DNA from: Burkholderia contaminans
GTDB lineage: Bacteria > Pseudomonadota > Gammaproteobacteria > Burkholderiales > Burkholderiaceae
Length of the DNA: 64,000 nucleotides
Direction: 5' to 3'
Assembly: GCF_029633825.1 (NCBI RefSeq)
Contig: NZ_CP090640.1
Span: forward strand, 496,001 to 560,000
Shown: piece after piece, positions 26,617-36,209 of the stretch
Numbering within the stretch: the first letter of the stretch is position 1
Layout of the letters: every line of letters starts with the position of its first letter
Made by a program: the position numbers and the translations under genes
Notes under the pieces: generated by a model
Databases searched by the model: none
What the model was told of the DNA's origin: nothing
What the model saw: only the letters and a program-made list of their open reading frames with translations

Positions 26617-26621
26617 CGGCG

Positions 26622-26652
26622 GGCGGCCGCTGCGCAGTGCGTGGCGGCCGCC
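26622..26652. terminator. Strong hairpin between convergent lnt and TPR gene
   Basis: GGCGGCCGC (26622-26630) pairs with GCGGCCGCC (26644-26652). Five further pairs inside leave an AGT loop, giving a 14-bp stem. There is no T-run on either side. It lies just after the lnt stop and could block read-through from both sides. Confidence 0.45.
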
Positions 26653-26726
26653 GAATGCAACATGCAGCAGCGGCCCATAGCCGCTGACCGGCCGGCCGCT
26701 CAGGCCCGCCGGGCCGACCCTGCCGA

Positions 26727-26753
26727 TTGAGCCGCTTGAGTCGCTTGAGCCTG
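26727..26753. repeat. Three tandem 9-bp repeats (TTGAGCCGC type)
   Basis: TTGAGCCGC, TTGAGTCGC and TTGAGCCTG follow one another without gaps and end directly next to the stop codon of the minus-strand TPR-glycosyltransferase gene. The repeat lies in its 3' untranslated region. Confidence 0.7.
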
Positions 26754-28382
26754 TTAGCGCGGCTGCGCGGCCAGGCGCCGCAGGTCGCGGCCCACCTCGT
26801 CCATCACCGGCGCCCACGCGCCGAACACCGGTTGCCGGTACAGCGTCGCGGTCGGGTACCACGGGCTGTCCTTGCGTTCGAGCAGCCACGGCCAGTGCGG
26901 ATTCACGTCGAGCAGCACCCAGGTGCGCGCGCCGAGCGCACCCGCCAGGTGCGCGACCGACGTGCACACGGTGATCACGAGATCCAGCGCACCGATGAAC
27001 GCGGCCGTATCGTCGAAGCTCGTCAGTTCCGCGGTGACATCCTCGATCGCGAAGCCGGCCGCGCGCGCCGCCTCGACATCCGCGTTCGCGCCCGGTTGCA
27101 GCGAATGGAACGCGACGCCGTCGATCCCGCGGAACGCGTCGGCATAGCGCTCGAGCCCCACCCGCCGGAACGGATTGCGCTGGTGCCCCGCGCTGCCCGT
27201 CCACACGAGCCCGACCTTCAGCCGGGGGTCGCCCGCGAGCCGCGCGCGCCACGCATCGCGCGCCTGCGGATCGGCCCGCAGATACGGCACCGACGACGCG
27301 AGCGTCGACGCTTCCATGCCGAGCATCAGCGGAAGGCCGATCAGCGGTACTTCGTAATCGAAGGCCGGCAGCAATTCGATGCCGCCGCCCGCGCTGAATG
27401 CGTCCGCATGCGCGCCGAGGCTGCGCTGCATCAGCGTGCCCACCAGCGGGAACGTATTCCAGATGAGCCGGCCGCCCTCGCGATGCACGCGCTCGGCGAG
27501 CGGCGCGACGAAGCGGCAGAACTGCAGTACGTCGCCGAGCCCCTGCTCGCCCCACACCAGCAGCGTCTTGCCGGCGAGCGGCTCGCCCTGCCAGCGCGGG
27601 CCCGGCAGCACCGGCCGGCGGCCGCGCAACTCGCCCGCGCCGTCCCAGCGCGCCTCGTGGCCGCGCCAGCCGGCCGCGTAGTTGCCGCGCACGAGCTGGA
27701 CGATCGCCAGGTTGAAACGGTACGACGCGTCGTCGGGCGCCAGTTCGCATGCGCGCGCCGCGTAGCGCTCGGCGTCGTCCCAGCGCTGCGCCTCCTTCAT
27801 CGCCAGTGCGACGTTGTTCATCGCGAGCGCGTTGTCGGGCGCGAGCTCGACGAGCCGCGCCGCGCACGCGAGCGCGGCGTCCAGGTCGTGCGTCGCGAGC
27901 CGCGCGACGACGAGATTGATCCACGCCTGCACGTCGCGTGGATCGAAGCGCACCGCCGCTTCGAGCAGCGCGATCTCCTCCGCGCGGCTGCTACCCGACA
28001 TCCGCAGCGCGATCGCGAGATTGTTGCGCAGCGATGGCCGGTCGGCGTCGAGCGCCAGCGCGGCGCGATACGGTGCCACGGCGTCCGCGTGCCGGCCCGC
28101 CATCTGGAGCGCGTAGCCGTGATTGAAGTATGCGGTCGCGCCCGGCTGCACGCGCGCCGCGCATTCGGCGAGCGCGATCGCATCGGCCGTGCGCTGCCGC
28201 GAGACGAGCGCGCCGGTGAGTTGCGCTAGCGCATCGGCGTCGACCGCATGCAGATGCCCGGCAGCGGCCAGCCACAGATCGTGCGCGGGCTGCTCGCCGC
28301 GCGCCTGCGCATCGGCGGCCTGCCCGAGCAGCGCGAGGAAGGGCGGGAGCAGCGGGATGAGGATATCGGTCGGATCGTCCAT
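26754..28382 (-). CDS. TPR-repeat glycosyltransferase-like protein
   Basis: A 542-residue protein with two parts. Residues 1-245 hold TPR repeats (for example [20 protein letters not shown] and [20 protein letters not shown]). Residues 260-540 resemble glycosyltransferase family 9/41-like domains, with [18 protein letters not shown] and a late [14 protein letters not shown] loop typical of sugar-nucleotide-binding transferases. Such TPR-GT fusions often glycosylate proteins or surface polysaccharides; the target is unknown. No signal peptide is seen. The start [14 protein letters not shown] at 28382 is chosen by conservation-like appearance; ATG 28427 is an alternative. Transcribed alone, divergent from glyQ. 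Confidence 0.78.
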   Translation of the reverse strand: MDDPTDILIPLLPPFLALLGQAADAQARGEQPAHDLWLAAAGHLHAVDADALAQLTGALVSRQRTADAIALAECAARVQPGATAYFNHGYALQMAGRHADAVAPYRAALALDADRPSLRNNLAIALRMSGSSRAEEIALLEAAVRFDPRDVQAWINLVVARLATHDLDAALACAARLVELAPDNALAMNNVALAMKEAQRWDDAERYAARACELAPDDASYRFNLAIVQLVRGNYAAGWRGHEARWDGAGELRGRRPVLPGPRWQGEPLAGKTLLVWGEQGLGDVLQFCRFVAPLAERVHREGGRLIWNTFPLVGTLMQRSLGAHADAFSAGGGIELLPAFDYEVPLIGLPLMLGMEASTLASSVPYLRADPQARDAWRARLAGDPRLKVGLVWTGSAGHQRNPFRRVGLERYADAFRGIDGVAFHSLQPGANADVEAARAAGFAIEDVTAELTSFDDTAAFIGALDLVITVCTSVAHLAGALGARTWVLLDVNPHWPWLLERKDSPWYPTATLYRQPVFGAWAPVMDEVGRDLRRLAAQPR

Positions 28383-28702
28383 GCAGTCGGAGTCGGCTAG
28401 CGGTGGCGCGGCACGCGTCGCGCGCACCGCAATACGCGCATCTTAACGCCCGCGCAAAGCCGCGCGGCACCTGCGTCGCAACGTGCCGCGCGATCACCCG
28501 GCACGCGCCGGTCACGCCCCGCGCAGGCCGCTCGCACGGGGCCGACGGCGTGCTCACCCGCGTTCCGGCCGCATCCGCTCGCCGATCCGGTAAAATTACG
28601 CGTTTCAGCACACTAACAAGCCGCGCCGCCGCGCGAGCCGACCCTCCGGGCCCCGCCCGGAGCGCCGCCCGCAACGGAGCGCCAGCGCCACGAAGGCTCT
28701 TC
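28383..28702. other. Divergent region between the TPR gene and glyQ
   Basis: About 320 bp without a convincing gene. TAAAAT at 28591-28596 is a plausible -10 for glyQS. No strong hairpin or leader peptide stands out. Confidence 0.4.
28591..28596 (+). promoter_or_regulatory. Candidate -10 element of glyQS
   Basis: TAAAAT matches the -10 consensus at five of six positions, 106 bp before the glyQ start, in an otherwise very GC-rich stretch. No clear -35 is visible. Confidence 0.35.
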
Positions 28703-29707
28703 ATGCTTACGTTTCAGCAAATCATCCTGACGCTGCAGTCCTACTGGGACAAGCAGGGTTGCGCCCTGCTCCAGCCCATCGACATGGAAGTCGGCGCGGG
28801 CACGTCGCACGTCCACACGTTCCTGCGCGCGGTCGGCCCCGAGCCGTGGCGCGCCGCGTACGTGCAGCCGTCGCGCCGCCCGAAGGACGGCCGTTACGGC
28901 GAGAACCCGAACCGCCTGCAGCACTACTACCAGTACCAGGTCGTGCTCAAGCCGGCGCCGGAAAACATCCTCGACCTGTACCTCGGCTCGCTCGAGGCGC
29001 TCGGCTTCGACCTGCAGCAGAACGACGTGCGTTTCGTCGAGGACGACTGGGAAAACCCGACGCTCGGCGCGTGGGGCCTCGGCTGGGAAGTGTGGCTGAA
29101 CGGGATGGAAGTCACGCAGTTCACGTATTTCCAGCAGGTCGGCGGCCTCGACTGCAAGCCGGTGCTCGGCGAGATCACGTACGGCCTCGAGCGCCTCGCG
29201 ATGTACCTGCAGAAGGTCGAGAACGTGTACGACCTCGTGTGGACCGAGTGGGAAGAGCAAGGCCCGAACGGCCCCGAACTGCGCCGCCTGTCGTACGGCG
29301 ACGTCTACCACCAGAACGAGGTCGAGCAATCGACCTACAACTTCGAGCACGCGAACGTCGACCTGCTGTTCACGTTCTTCAACAGCTACGAAGCGGAAGC
29401 GAAGAAGATGATCGACGCGCAGCTCGCGCTGCCCGCATACGAGCTCGTGCTGAAGGCCGGCCACACGTTCAACCTGCTCGATGCGCGCGGCGCGATCTCG
29501 GTCACCGAGCGCGCGGCGTACATCGGCCGCATCCGCGCGCTGTCGCGTCTCGTCGCGCAGGCCTACTACGACTCGCGCGAGAAGCTCGGCTTCCCGATGC
29601 TCGGCAACCCGCCGGGCGTGCCGGGCCTCACCACCGACGCCCAGGACGCCGCACAGCCGGCGTGGGCGCCGCCGCTCAAGGTCGAACGCAAGATCGATCA
29701 GGACTGA
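28703..29707 (+). CDS. glyQ: Glycine--tRNA ligase alpha subunit
   Basis: A 334-residue subunit of the bacterial alpha2beta2 glycyl-tRNA synthetase, carrying the class II catalytic core that activates glycine. The opening [20 protein letters not shown], the [14 protein letters not shown] segment and [20 protein letters not shown] are family signatures. GAAGG precedes ATG 28703; the upstream open frame is not needed. It is followed 22 bp later by glyS. The C-terminal tail after about residue 300 is Ala/Pro-rich and poorly conserved. Confidence 0.96.
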   Translation: MLTFQQIILTLQSYWDKQGCALLQPIDMEVGAGTSHVHTFLRAVGPEPWRAAYVQPSRRPKDGRYGENPNRLQHYYQYQVVLKPAPENILDLYLGSLEALGFDLQQNDVRFVEDDWENPTLGAWGLGWEVWLNGMEVTQFTYFQQVGGLDCKPVLGEITYGLERLAMYLQKVENVYDLVWTEWEEQGPNGPELRRLSYGDVYHQNEVEQSTYNFEHANVDLLFTFFNSYEAEAKKMIDAQLALPAYELVLKAGHTFNLLDARGAISVTERAAYIGRIRALSRLVAQAYYDSREKLGFPMLGNPPGVPGLTTDAQDAAQPAWAPPLKVERKIDQD

Positions 29708-29729
29708 CGAGACGAGATTCATTCCAATC

Positions 29730-31829
29730 ATGACGCACAATCATCCCGCCCCCCTGCTCGTCGAACTGTTGACCGAAGAGCTGCCGCCGAAGGCCCTCGC
29801 GCGCCTCGGCGACGCATTCGCCGAAGGTCTCGCGCAACGCCTCGCGGCGCGCGACCTCATCGACGGCGAACTCGTGTTCGAACGCTACGCCACGCCGCGC
29901 CGCCTCGCCGTCGTCGTGCAGAACGTGCGCGCCGTCGCCCCTGAAAAGCAGGTCCGCGAAAAAGTCCTACCCGTGTCGGTCGCACTCGACGCCGAAGGCA
30001 AGCCGACGGCCCCGCTCGCGAAGAAGCTCGCGGCGCTCGGCCACCCGAACCTGTCGATCGCCGATCTCGAGCGCGCGCAGGACGGCAAGGCCGAAGCGTT
30101 CTTCCTCAACTATTCGGCCGCCGGCGCGACGCTCGCCGACGGCCTGCAGGCCGCGCTCGACGAGACGCTCGAGAAGCTGCCGATCCCGAAGGTGATGACC
30201 TACCAGCGCCCGGACGGCTCCGACGTGAAGTTCGTGCGCCCGGTGCATCGCCTGACGGTGCTGCACGACGATCGCGTCGTGCCCGTCACCGCGTTCGGCG
30301 TCGACGCCGGCGACACGACGCTCGGCCACCGCTTCCTGTCCGACGGCCTCGTCGCGATCCAGCATGCGCGCGCCTACGCCGACACGCTGCGCGACAAGGG
30401 CCGCGTGATCGCGCACTTCGCCGATCGCCGCGAAACGATCCGCACGCAGCTGAACGAACACGCGAACGGCGATACCGTCGTGATGCCCGAGTCGCTGCTC
30501 GACGAAGTGACATCGCTGGTCGAATGGCCGGTCGTCTACCCGTGCCGCTTCGAGGACGAATTCCTGCAGGTCCCGCAGGAATGCCTGATCCTCACGATGC
30601 AAACCAACCAGAAGTATTTCGCGCTGACCGACGTCGCCGGCAAGCTGCGCTCGCGCTTCCTGATCGTGTCGAACATCGAGACGAAGACGCCGGGCGAGAT
30701 CATCGAAGGCAACGAGCGCGTCGTGCGCCCGCGCCTCGCCGATGCGAAGTTCTTCTTCGAGCAGGACAAGAAGAAGCCGCTCGCCGACCGCGTGCCGCAG
30801 CTCGCGAACGTCGTGTATCACAACAAGCTCGGTTCGGCGCTCGCACGCGTCGAGCGCCTCGAGGCGCTGGCTGGCGAGATCGCACCCGCGATCGGCGCCG
30901 ACGCCACGCACGCGAAGCGCGCCGCGCGTCTCGCGAAGGCCGACCTGCTGACCGACATGGTCGGCGAGTTCCCGGAACTGCAGGGCACGATGGGCACGTA
31001 CTACGCGCGCCACGACGGCGAAGCCGACGACGTCGCGCTCGCCTGCGCCGAGCACTACCAGCCGCGCTTCTCCGGCGACGCACTGCCGACCACGCCCGTG
31101 TCGACCGCCGTCGCGCTCGCCGACAAGCTCGAGACGATCGTCGGCATCTGGGGCATCGGCCTCGCGCCGACCGGCGAAAAGGATCCGTTCGCGCTGCGCC
31201 GCCACGCGCTCGGCGTGCTGCGCCTGCTGCTCGAGAAGCAGCTGCCGCTCGATCTCGTGTCGCTGCTGCGCACGGCCCATGCACGCTTCGAAGGCGTGCC
31301 GGGCGTGGCCGAATCGACCGATGCGATCCTCGCGTTCTTCATGGATCGCCTGCGCGGCCTGCTGCGCGAGCGCGGCTATTCGGCCGGCGAAGTCGACGCG
31401 GTGCTGAGCCTGAACCCGACGCGCGTCGACGATCTCGTCGCGCGCCTCGACGCGGTGCGCGAATTCACGCGCCTCGCGGAAGCCGAAGCGCTCGCGGCCG
31501 CGAACAAGCGGATCTCGAACATCCTGAAGAAGTCGGAAGGCGGCGCGAACGGCACGGTGCAACCGACGCTGCTCGTCGAGGCCGCCGAGAAGGCGCTGCA
31601 CGAACAGCTCGCGGCCGTGACGCCGCACGTGCAGTCGCAGCTCGAGGCGCGTGCGTACACGGGCGCGCTGTCGGCGCTCGCCGCGCTGCGCGCACCGGTC
31701 GACACGTTCTTCAACGACGTGATGGTCAACGCGGAAGATCCGGCACTGCGCGCGAACCGTCTCGCGCTGCTGTCCGCGCTGCACCAGCAGATGAACTGCG
31801 TCGCCGACATCTCGAAGCTCGCCGCATAA
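29730..31829 (+). CDS. glyS: Glycine--tRNA ligase beta subunit
   Basis: The 699-residue beta subunit, which binds tRNA(Gly). The start [15 protein letters not shown] is a family signature, followed by the B3/4-like region ([14 protein letters not shown]) and an HD-like helical part near residues 390-450. The C-terminal anticodon-binding DALR-like domain includes [10 protein letters not shown]. The length fits the family (about 690). It forms an operon with glyQ and precedes gmhB by 10 bp. Confidence 0.96.
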   Translation: MTHNHPAPLLVELLTEELPPKALARLGDAFAEGLAQRLAARDLIDGELVFERYATPRRLAVVVQNVRAVAPEKQVREKVLPVSVALDAEGKPTAPLAKKLAALGHPNLSIADLERAQDGKAEAFFLNYSAAGATLADGLQAALDETLEKLPIPKVMTYQRPDGSDVKFVRPVHRLTVLHDDRVVPVTAFGVDAGDTTLGHRFLSDGLVAIQHARAYADTLRDKGRVIAHFADRRETIRTQLNEHANGDTVVMPESLLDEVTSLVEWPVVYPCRFEDEFLQVPQECLILTMQTNQKYFALTDVAGKLRSRFLIVSNIETKTPGEIIEGNERVVRPRLADAKFFFEQDKKKPLADRVPQLANVVYHNKLGSALARVERLEALAGEIAPAIGADATHAKRAARLAKADLLTDMVGEFPELQGTMGTYYARHDGEADDVALACAEHYQPRFSGDALPTTPVSTAVALADKLETIVGIWGIGLAPTGEKDPFALRRHALGVLRLLLEKQLPLDLVSLLRTAHARFEGVPGVAESTDAILAFFMDRLRGLLRERGYSAGEVDAVLSLNPTRVDDLVARLDAVREFTRLAEAEALAAANKRISNILKKSEGGANGTVQPTLLVEAAEKALHEQLAAVTPHVQSQLEARAYTGALSALAALRAPVDTFFNDVMVNAEDPALRANRLALLSALHQQMNCVADISKLAA

Positions 31830-31839
31830 GGGCCGCACG

Positions 31840-32403
31840 ATGCCGACCAGCCCCAACCGAAAGCTCGTCGTCCTCGACCGGGACGGCGTGATCAACGTCG
31901 ATTCGGATGCGTTCATCAAGACGCCCGACGAATGGATCGCGCTGCCCGGCGCCCTCGAGGCGATCGCCCGGCTCAACCACGCGGGTTATCGCGTGGTCGT
32001 CGCGACCAACCAGTCCGGCATCGGTCGCGGGCTGTTCGACATGGCCGCGCTCAACGAGATGCATCTGAAGATGCATCGCGCGGCGGCCGCGGTCGGCGCA
32101 CGTATCGACGCGGTGTTCTTCTGCCCGCACACGGCCGAGGATCACTGCGACTGCCGCAAGCCGAAACCCGGCATGATGCAGATGATCGCCGAGCGCTTCG
32201 AGATCGATCCCGGTCACATGCCGGTCGTCGGCGATTCGCTGCGCGACCTGCAGGCCGGCGTCGCGGTCGGCTTCCAGCCGCACCTCGTGCTCACCGGCAA
32301 GGGCAAGAAGACGCTCGCCGCCGGCAACCTGCCGCCCGGCACGAAGGTCCACGACGACCTGCGTGCGTTCGCGCTCGATTTCCTTTCACACGAACACGAG
32401 TGA
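31840..32403 (+). CDS. gmhB: D-glycero-beta-D-manno-heptose 1,7-bisphosphate 7-phosphatase
   Basis: A 187-residue HAD phosphatase of ADP-heptose synthesis for the LPS inner core. The nucleophile pair Asp13 and Asp15 lies in VLDRDGVIN. The structural zinc site Cys95-x-His97...Cys103-x-Cys105 is present, as is the GDSLRDLQAG motif. These features separate GmhB from other HAD enzymes. It begins 10 bp after glyS and is followed by plsC, so it is part of the glyQS transcript. Confidence 0.94.
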   Translation: MPTSPNRKLVVLDRDGVINVDSDAFIKTPDEWIALPGALEAIARLNHAGYRVVVATNQSGIGRGLFDMAALNEMHLKMHRAAAAVGARIDAVFFCPHTAEDHCDCRKPKPGMMQMIAERFEIDPGHMPVVGDSLRDLQAGVAVGFQPHLVLTGKGKKTLAAGNLPPGTKVHDDLRAFALDFLSHEHE

Positions 32404-32446
32404 TGCAGCCGCCGCGCGCATCCTCCCTAACGCCAGACTTACGCCG

Positions 32447-33211
32447 ATGCGCTTCGTCCGCTCCCTGCTGCTGCTGATCTACTTCGTCCTGTACACGGTG
32501 CCGTACGCCACCGCGTGCTTCATCGCCTTTCCATTCATGCGCTCCGACGCGCGCTACTGGATGGCGGCCGGCTGGTGCAAGTCGACGCTGTGGGTCGTGC
32601 GCTGGCTGAACGGCATCCGCTACCGGATCGAAGGGTACGAGAACCTGCCCGACGGCCCGGCGGTGCTGCTGTCCAAGCACCAGTCCGCGTGGGAGACGCT
32701 CGCGTTTCCGGCGCTGATGCCGAGGCCGCTTTGCTACGTGTTCAAGCGCGAGCTGCTGTATGTGCCGTTCTTCGGCTGGGCGCTCGGGATGCTGCACATG
32801 GTCAACATCAACCGCAAGGAAGGCAAGAACGCGTTCACGTCGGTGATCCGCCAGGGCAAGAAGCGCCTGTCGGAAGGCGCATGGATGATCATGTTCCCGG
32901 AGGGCACGCGCACGCCGGTCGGCAAGCAGGGCAAGTACAAGACGGGCGGCGCGCGCTTCGCGATCGAAACCGGTGCACCCGTCGTGCCGATCGCGCACAA
33001 TGCAGGTCGGGTGTGGCCGCGCAACTCGTTCACGAAATTCCCGGGCGTCGTCACCGTGTCGATCGGCAAGCCGATCCCCAGCGAGGGGCTGACGCCCGAT
33101 GCATTGAACTCGCAGGTCGAAGCATGGATCGAAGCGGAAATGCGCCGGATCGATCCGGATTCGTATCGCCAGGCGGGTAATGCCGGCACGCGCGATGCCG
33201 CGCGTGTCTGA
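32447..33211 (+). CDS. plsC: 1-acyl-sn-glycerol-3-phosphate acyltransferase (PlsC-like)
   Basis: A 254-residue membrane-bound acyltransferase that makes phosphatidic acid from lysophosphatidic acid. An N-terminal hydrophobic helix (residues 6-30) precedes the acyltransferase domain. The catalytic motif reads HQSAWE (His78 with Glu83), so the usual HX4D aspartate is a glutamate. Motif FPEGTR is at 150-155. It follows gmhB by 43 bp. The MRFVRSLLLL start at ATG 32447 is chosen because the upstream frame is a shadow of gmhB. Confidence 0.9.
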   Translation: MRFVRSLLLLIYFVLYTVPYATACFIAFPFMRSDARYWMAAGWCKSTLWVVRWLNGIRYRIEGYENLPDGPAVLLSKHQSAWETLAFPALMPRPLCYVFKRELLYVPFFGWALGMLHMVNINRKEGKNAFTSVIRQGKKRLSEGAWMIMFPEGTRTPVGKQGKYKTGGARFAIETGAPVVPIAHNAGRVWPRNSFTKFPGVVTVSIGKPIPSEGLTPDALNSQVEAWIEAEMRRIDPDSYRQAGNAGTRDAARV

Positions 33212-33257
33212 CGCCGCCAGGTTGCAGCCGTTGCGTACGACAAAAAGAAGCGAACTG

Positions 33258-34145
33258 ATGAAACAGCGTCCGCGGCCACGGCCTGCCGTCGTGGCCCTCG
33301 ATCATCGCCAGATGGACCTGCCGCTCTTCGACGGGCCGGCCGCCGCACCGTCGGCGCCCGCCACGCCGCCGGCACCGCCCGAAGCGGCACCCGCGGCGCC
33401 CCTCGATCCGGGTCCGGCGCCCGACCGCTCGCGCGTGCGCACGTTCGCACTCGACAGCCGCGTGCTCGAATACCGGCTGAAGCGCTCCGCGCGCCGCACG
33501 ATCGGCTTCACGATCGACGGCAGCGGGCTGTCGATCACCGCGCCGCGCTGGGTCACGCTCGCCGACATCGAAGCCGCGATCTCAGAGAAACAGCGCTGGA
33601 TCTTCGCGAAGCTCGCGGAGTGGAAGACGCGCACCGAACAGCGCGCGCTGCCGCAGATCGACTGGCGCGACGGCGCTGAGCTTCCCTATCTCGGCAAGAC
33701 GGTGACGATCGCGCTCGGCGCAGGTGCCGTCGCGTTCGATGCCGATGCGCTGCGGCTCTCGCTGCCGCTGCCCGTGCAGGCCGACATGCAGCAGATCAAG
33801 GATCGCGTGCAGGGCTGGCTGCAGGGCGAAGCCAAGCGGATCTTCGGCGAACGCCTCGCCGTCTATGCGGAGAAACTCGGCGTCACGTATTCGATGTACG
33901 CGCTGTCGTCGGCCGCGACACGCTGGGGCAGTTGCTCGAGCGACGGCAAGATCCGGCTGAACTGGCGGCTGATCCATTTCCCGATGTCGATCATCGACTA
34001 CGTCGTCGCGCACGAGCTGTCGCACCTGCGCGAAATGAACCACAGCCCGGCCTTCTGGCAAACCGTCGAATCGATCTTTCCCGAGTTCCGCGAAGCGCGG
34101 CATACGCTCAAGCATCACCCGCCCGAGTTGCTGCCGTCGCTGTGA
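33258..34145 (+). CDS. YgjP-like (DUF45/M48-type) zinc metallohydrolase
   Basis: A 295-residue protein. A Pro/Ala-rich disordered segment (about 25-60) precedes a DUF45 domain. The gluzincin-like motif HELSH is at 252-256, with a third ligand His262 in EMNHSPAFW. The WGSCSSDGKIRLNW segment (about 223-236) is the conserved YgjP core. The function of the family is poorly known; a proteolytic role is assumed. No signal peptide, so cytoplasmic. Last gene of the glyQ-plsC cluster. The tnpB remnant lies immediately downstream. Confidence 0.86.
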   Translation: MKQRPRPRPAVVALDHRQMDLPLFDGPAAAPSAPATPPAPPEAAPAAPLDPGPAPDRSRVRTFALDSRVLEYRLKRSARRTIGFTIDGSGLSITAPRWVTLADIEAAISEKQRWIFAKLAEWKTRTEQRALPQIDWRDGAELPYLGKTVTIALGAGAVAFDADALRLSLPLPVQADMQQIKDRVQGWLQGEAKRIFGERLAVYAEKLGVTYSMYALSSAATRWGSCSSDGKIRLNWRLIHFPMSIIDYVVAHELSHLREMNHSPAFWQTVESIFPEFREARHTLKHHPPELLPSL

Positions 34146-34224
34146 CGCAATGGGTAGTGTGCCGAGATGCTCGCCCTGCCCGCTTGCACAGCGATCGCAT
34201 ACGTCGCAGGACGTTCATCCGGCA

Positions 34225-34274
34225 CTCAGTACGCCTTCTTCTGATTGACGTCCTCCACTGCTTAAAGGCAGCGG
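34225..34274 (-). ncRNA. Predicted right end and possible omega-RNA 3' end of the tnpB element
   Basis: On the minus strand, CCGCTGC (34274-34268) and GCAGTGG (34261-34255) form the subterminal hairpin typical of IS200/IS605 right ends, followed by AGGACGTCAA ending at 34245. The tnpB stop codon lies in the hairpin loop. In active TnpB elements this region gives the 3' scaffold of the guide RNA, and the bases just beyond (34244-34225) would be the guide. Expression is not shown. Confidence 0.5.
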
Positions 34275-35326
34275 ATTCCCACACCTGGCGATGCACGTCC
34301 GCATCGGAGAATGTTCAACGCAGCGTTGACATCGCGATCATGCGCGACACCACAGTCACTGCAGGTCCACGCTCTTATTCGCAGCCCCGCGATACCTTTC
34401 GGCCGCGTCGTGCTGTCTTTCGACCCACACGCCGAACAGGACTGGGTCGAACCGCTTTCGTCGACTTCCTCGAACGTGGCTCCGTGCGCGATCGCTTTGT
34501 AGCGGAGCTTGTTTCGGAAGGACGACCAGGACGCGTCGTAGACGCTCTTCGCCATCCTGGTTCTGGCGAGCTTCGCGGCCGACACGTTGCCGACCGCGAG
34601 GTAATCGAACCGCCGCACCAGATCGAGTGCGAGCTTGTGCTGGAAATCGGCTCGAGCATTCGCGACCTTGGCGTGCAACTTCGCAATATGTCGCTTGTGC
34701 TTTCGCGCTTGCTGAGCCTTTGCCAGCTTCTCGGCCGCTTGCCGGCCGAACCGGTCGTTCGGCAGCTTCTCGCCGTCGAAAGTGTGGCGAAGTCTTTCAG
34801 GCCGAGATCAATGCCGACACCGGAACGAATCGGTCGGGCGTGAACATCGGGCATTTCGATCACGATATTCAGAAACCAATTGCCGCGCGCGTCTTGCGCA
34901 AAGCTGGTTCCGTCCTTGATCTTGCCTTCGGGAAGCAGGCGGCTGTTGAACACGCGAAAGGTGTTGCCGGCAAAACGAAACGCATCGCCCTCGCGTTTCA
35001 GGTCACGGCCCTTCAGCGGCACCCAGCCCAGCGATTTCCTGCCGCGGTAGCGAAGGTAGGGCCGACGGTGCTGACTGCGCGACTTCGCATATTGCTCGCA
35101 CGTCGCGTTGATCGTGCCGGAGTGGATGCCGAGCGCCTTGCTGCTCCCGGTCGTCAGCACATTCAAATCGAAACCCGTCGGCCACTTCTTGTTCCACTTG
35201 AGCGCGTGCTTCTGCGTGTCGTTGCAGAAGTTCCAGACGTAGTTCACCGCACGGCTCTGCTTGTTGAGCAGCCCGTTAAGCGACTTCACCCGGTAGCGGT
35301 AGACAAGGATCATGCCGGCCATCCTA
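34245..35326 (-). mobile_element. IS200/IS605-family (IS1341-like) element with tnpB only
   Basis: A tnpB-only element between the YgjP-type gene and gloA. The right end is defined by the hairpin and AGGACGTCAA at 34245. The left end is not resolved; the boundary given is the tnpB ribosome site. No tnpA (Y1 transposase) is found in the window, so it could not move alone. It has lower GC than its plus-strand neighbours. Confidence 0.7.
34262..35313 (-). pseudogene. tnpB: RNA-guided nuclease TnpB, broken by a 1-nt frameshift
   Basis: Read with one base restored near 34777, the gene gives a 350-residue TnpB starting at ATG 35311-35313 (AGGA 8 nt upstream). The N-terminus MILVYRYRVKSLNGLLNKQS is the TnpB RNA-binding start. 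RuvC-I Asp169 lies in GIDLGLKDF. The zinc ribbon uses Cys293, Cys296, Cys318 and Cys321. RuvC-III Asp328 lies in HDRDVNAALN. The central RuvC-II position reads YLAVGNVSAAKL and has no glutamate; Glu283 or Glu286 in FEEVDE may substitute, as reported for TnpB clades with a rearranged site. As written, the frame breaks after DFATLS. The deletion is in CTTTCGACGG, not a slippery site, so it is a decayed gene or a sequencing error. Confidence 0.85.
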
Positions 35327-35508
35327 GTCTGCGCGCGAAGCTGCCTGTCAAGGGCGTTTTTCATTTCTGCCGTTAACGGAGAGCCCACGCACGGCGCCTG
35401 ATGAACGCGGTAGCTGTTTGCGGCGGCGTGGCCCGCTCCCCGTGTTTAGTACGGCGAACCCTGTAAAGTCCGTTCCAGGAGCGAAAAGCAGGCCAGGGTC
35501 ATATCCAC

Positions 35509-35514
35509 TACAAT
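35509..35514 (+). promoter_or_regulatory. Candidate -10 element of gloA
   Basis: TACAAT lies 46 bp before the gloA ATG; no clear -35 is visible. AAGGA lies 7 nt before the start codon. The 35327-35508 stretch holds no gene. Confidence 0.35.
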
Positions 35515-35560
35515 TGCAACCTCCCAATGCGTCTATCGACGCACCATCAAAGGACTACTC

Positions 35561-35956
35561 ATGCGAATCCTGCATACTATGCTTCGAGTGGGCGATTTGG
35601 ACGCGTCCATCCGCTTCTACACCGAGGTCCTCGGCATGCGTCTGCTTCGAAAGCACGACTACCCTGATGGGAAATTCACGCTGGCATTTGTCGGTTACGA
35701 AGACGAGTCCGAAGCCGCAGCTATCGAATTGACCTACAACTGGGGCACCGACAAGTACGACTTGGGAACTGGGTACGGTCATATCGCACTGGAAGTGGAA
35801 GACGCATATGCTGCGTGTGAAGAAGTAAAAAATCGCGGTGGCGTAGTTACGCGCGAAGCCGGCCCTATGAAGCACGGTACAACCGTGATTGCCTTTGTTG
35901 CGGATCCTGATGGTTATAAAGTTGAACTGATCCAGAAAAAAGGTCGAGTCGACTAA
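35561..35956 (+). CDS. gloA: Lactoylglutathione lyase (glyoxalase I)
   Basis: A 131-residue metalloenzyme that converts the methylglyoxal-glutathione hemithioacetal to S-lactoylglutathione. All four metal ligands are in the E. coli GloA positions: His5, Glu56, His74 and Glu122. The conserved [20 protein letters not shown] is present. Its codon use differs from the surroundings: many A/T third positions (for example GAAGAAGTAAAAAAT), with G+C near 52-53% by eye. This suggests recent transfer together with the tnpB patch, or replacement of a native copy. Confidence 0.93.
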   Translation: MRILHTMLRVGDLDASIRFYTEVLGMRLLRKHDYPDGKFTLAFVGYEDESEAAAIELTYNWGTDKYDLGTGYGHIALEVEDAYAACEEVKNRGGVVTREAGPMKHGTTVIAFVADPDGYKVELIQKKGRVD

Positions 35957-36209
35957 ACTTCATGAAGCGTCAAGCCCGCACCCTTCATCGCACAGAGGAG
36001 CATAGGCAGCGCTTACTTTGACCTTCAAATGTTCGCGCACCGTAAGCCCGCTTCAAGGCTGCGAGGTCTATGTTTAGATTCTCGCTCTCGACTCCAAGAC
36101 GATCTCGCGCCTCGTTAAAAACTCTCGTGCGAAACCGCCGATTCGAGCACACCGGACGCGCCGCTCGCTCAACCCTGTCGCCCCACCGGCAAGGCATCGG
36201 AGGCCGTCG
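35957..36209. other. AT-richer gap between gloA and the EamA gene
   Basis: About 250 bp. Up to about 36180 it keeps the lower G+C of gloA. A minus-strand open stretch ending at 35985 (…NEARDRLGVESENLNIDLAA) could be the tail of a lost gene, but no start or family is evident. GGAGG before 36210 belongs to the next gene. Confidence 0.35.

Noticed and set aside
24715..27924. A 1069-codon open frame on the minus strand
   Set aside because: It runs antisense through corC and lnt and out of frame with the TPR gene. Its translation is an Arg-rich shadow typical of high-GC DNA.
29967..31976. A 669-codon minus-strand open frame opposite glyS
   Set aside because: glyS is complete on the plus strand with family motifs; the antisense frame is a codon-bias shadow.
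34770..34785. Programmed frameshifting in tnpB
   Set aside because: The site CTTTCGACGG has no slippery heptamer and no clear downstream pseudoknot. A one-base deletion explains it better.
35985..36130. Possible end of a broken gene on the minus strand (…NEARDRLGVESENLNIDLAA)
   Set aside because: Too short, no start codon with ribosome site, and no recognisable family; kept only as a note on the gap.
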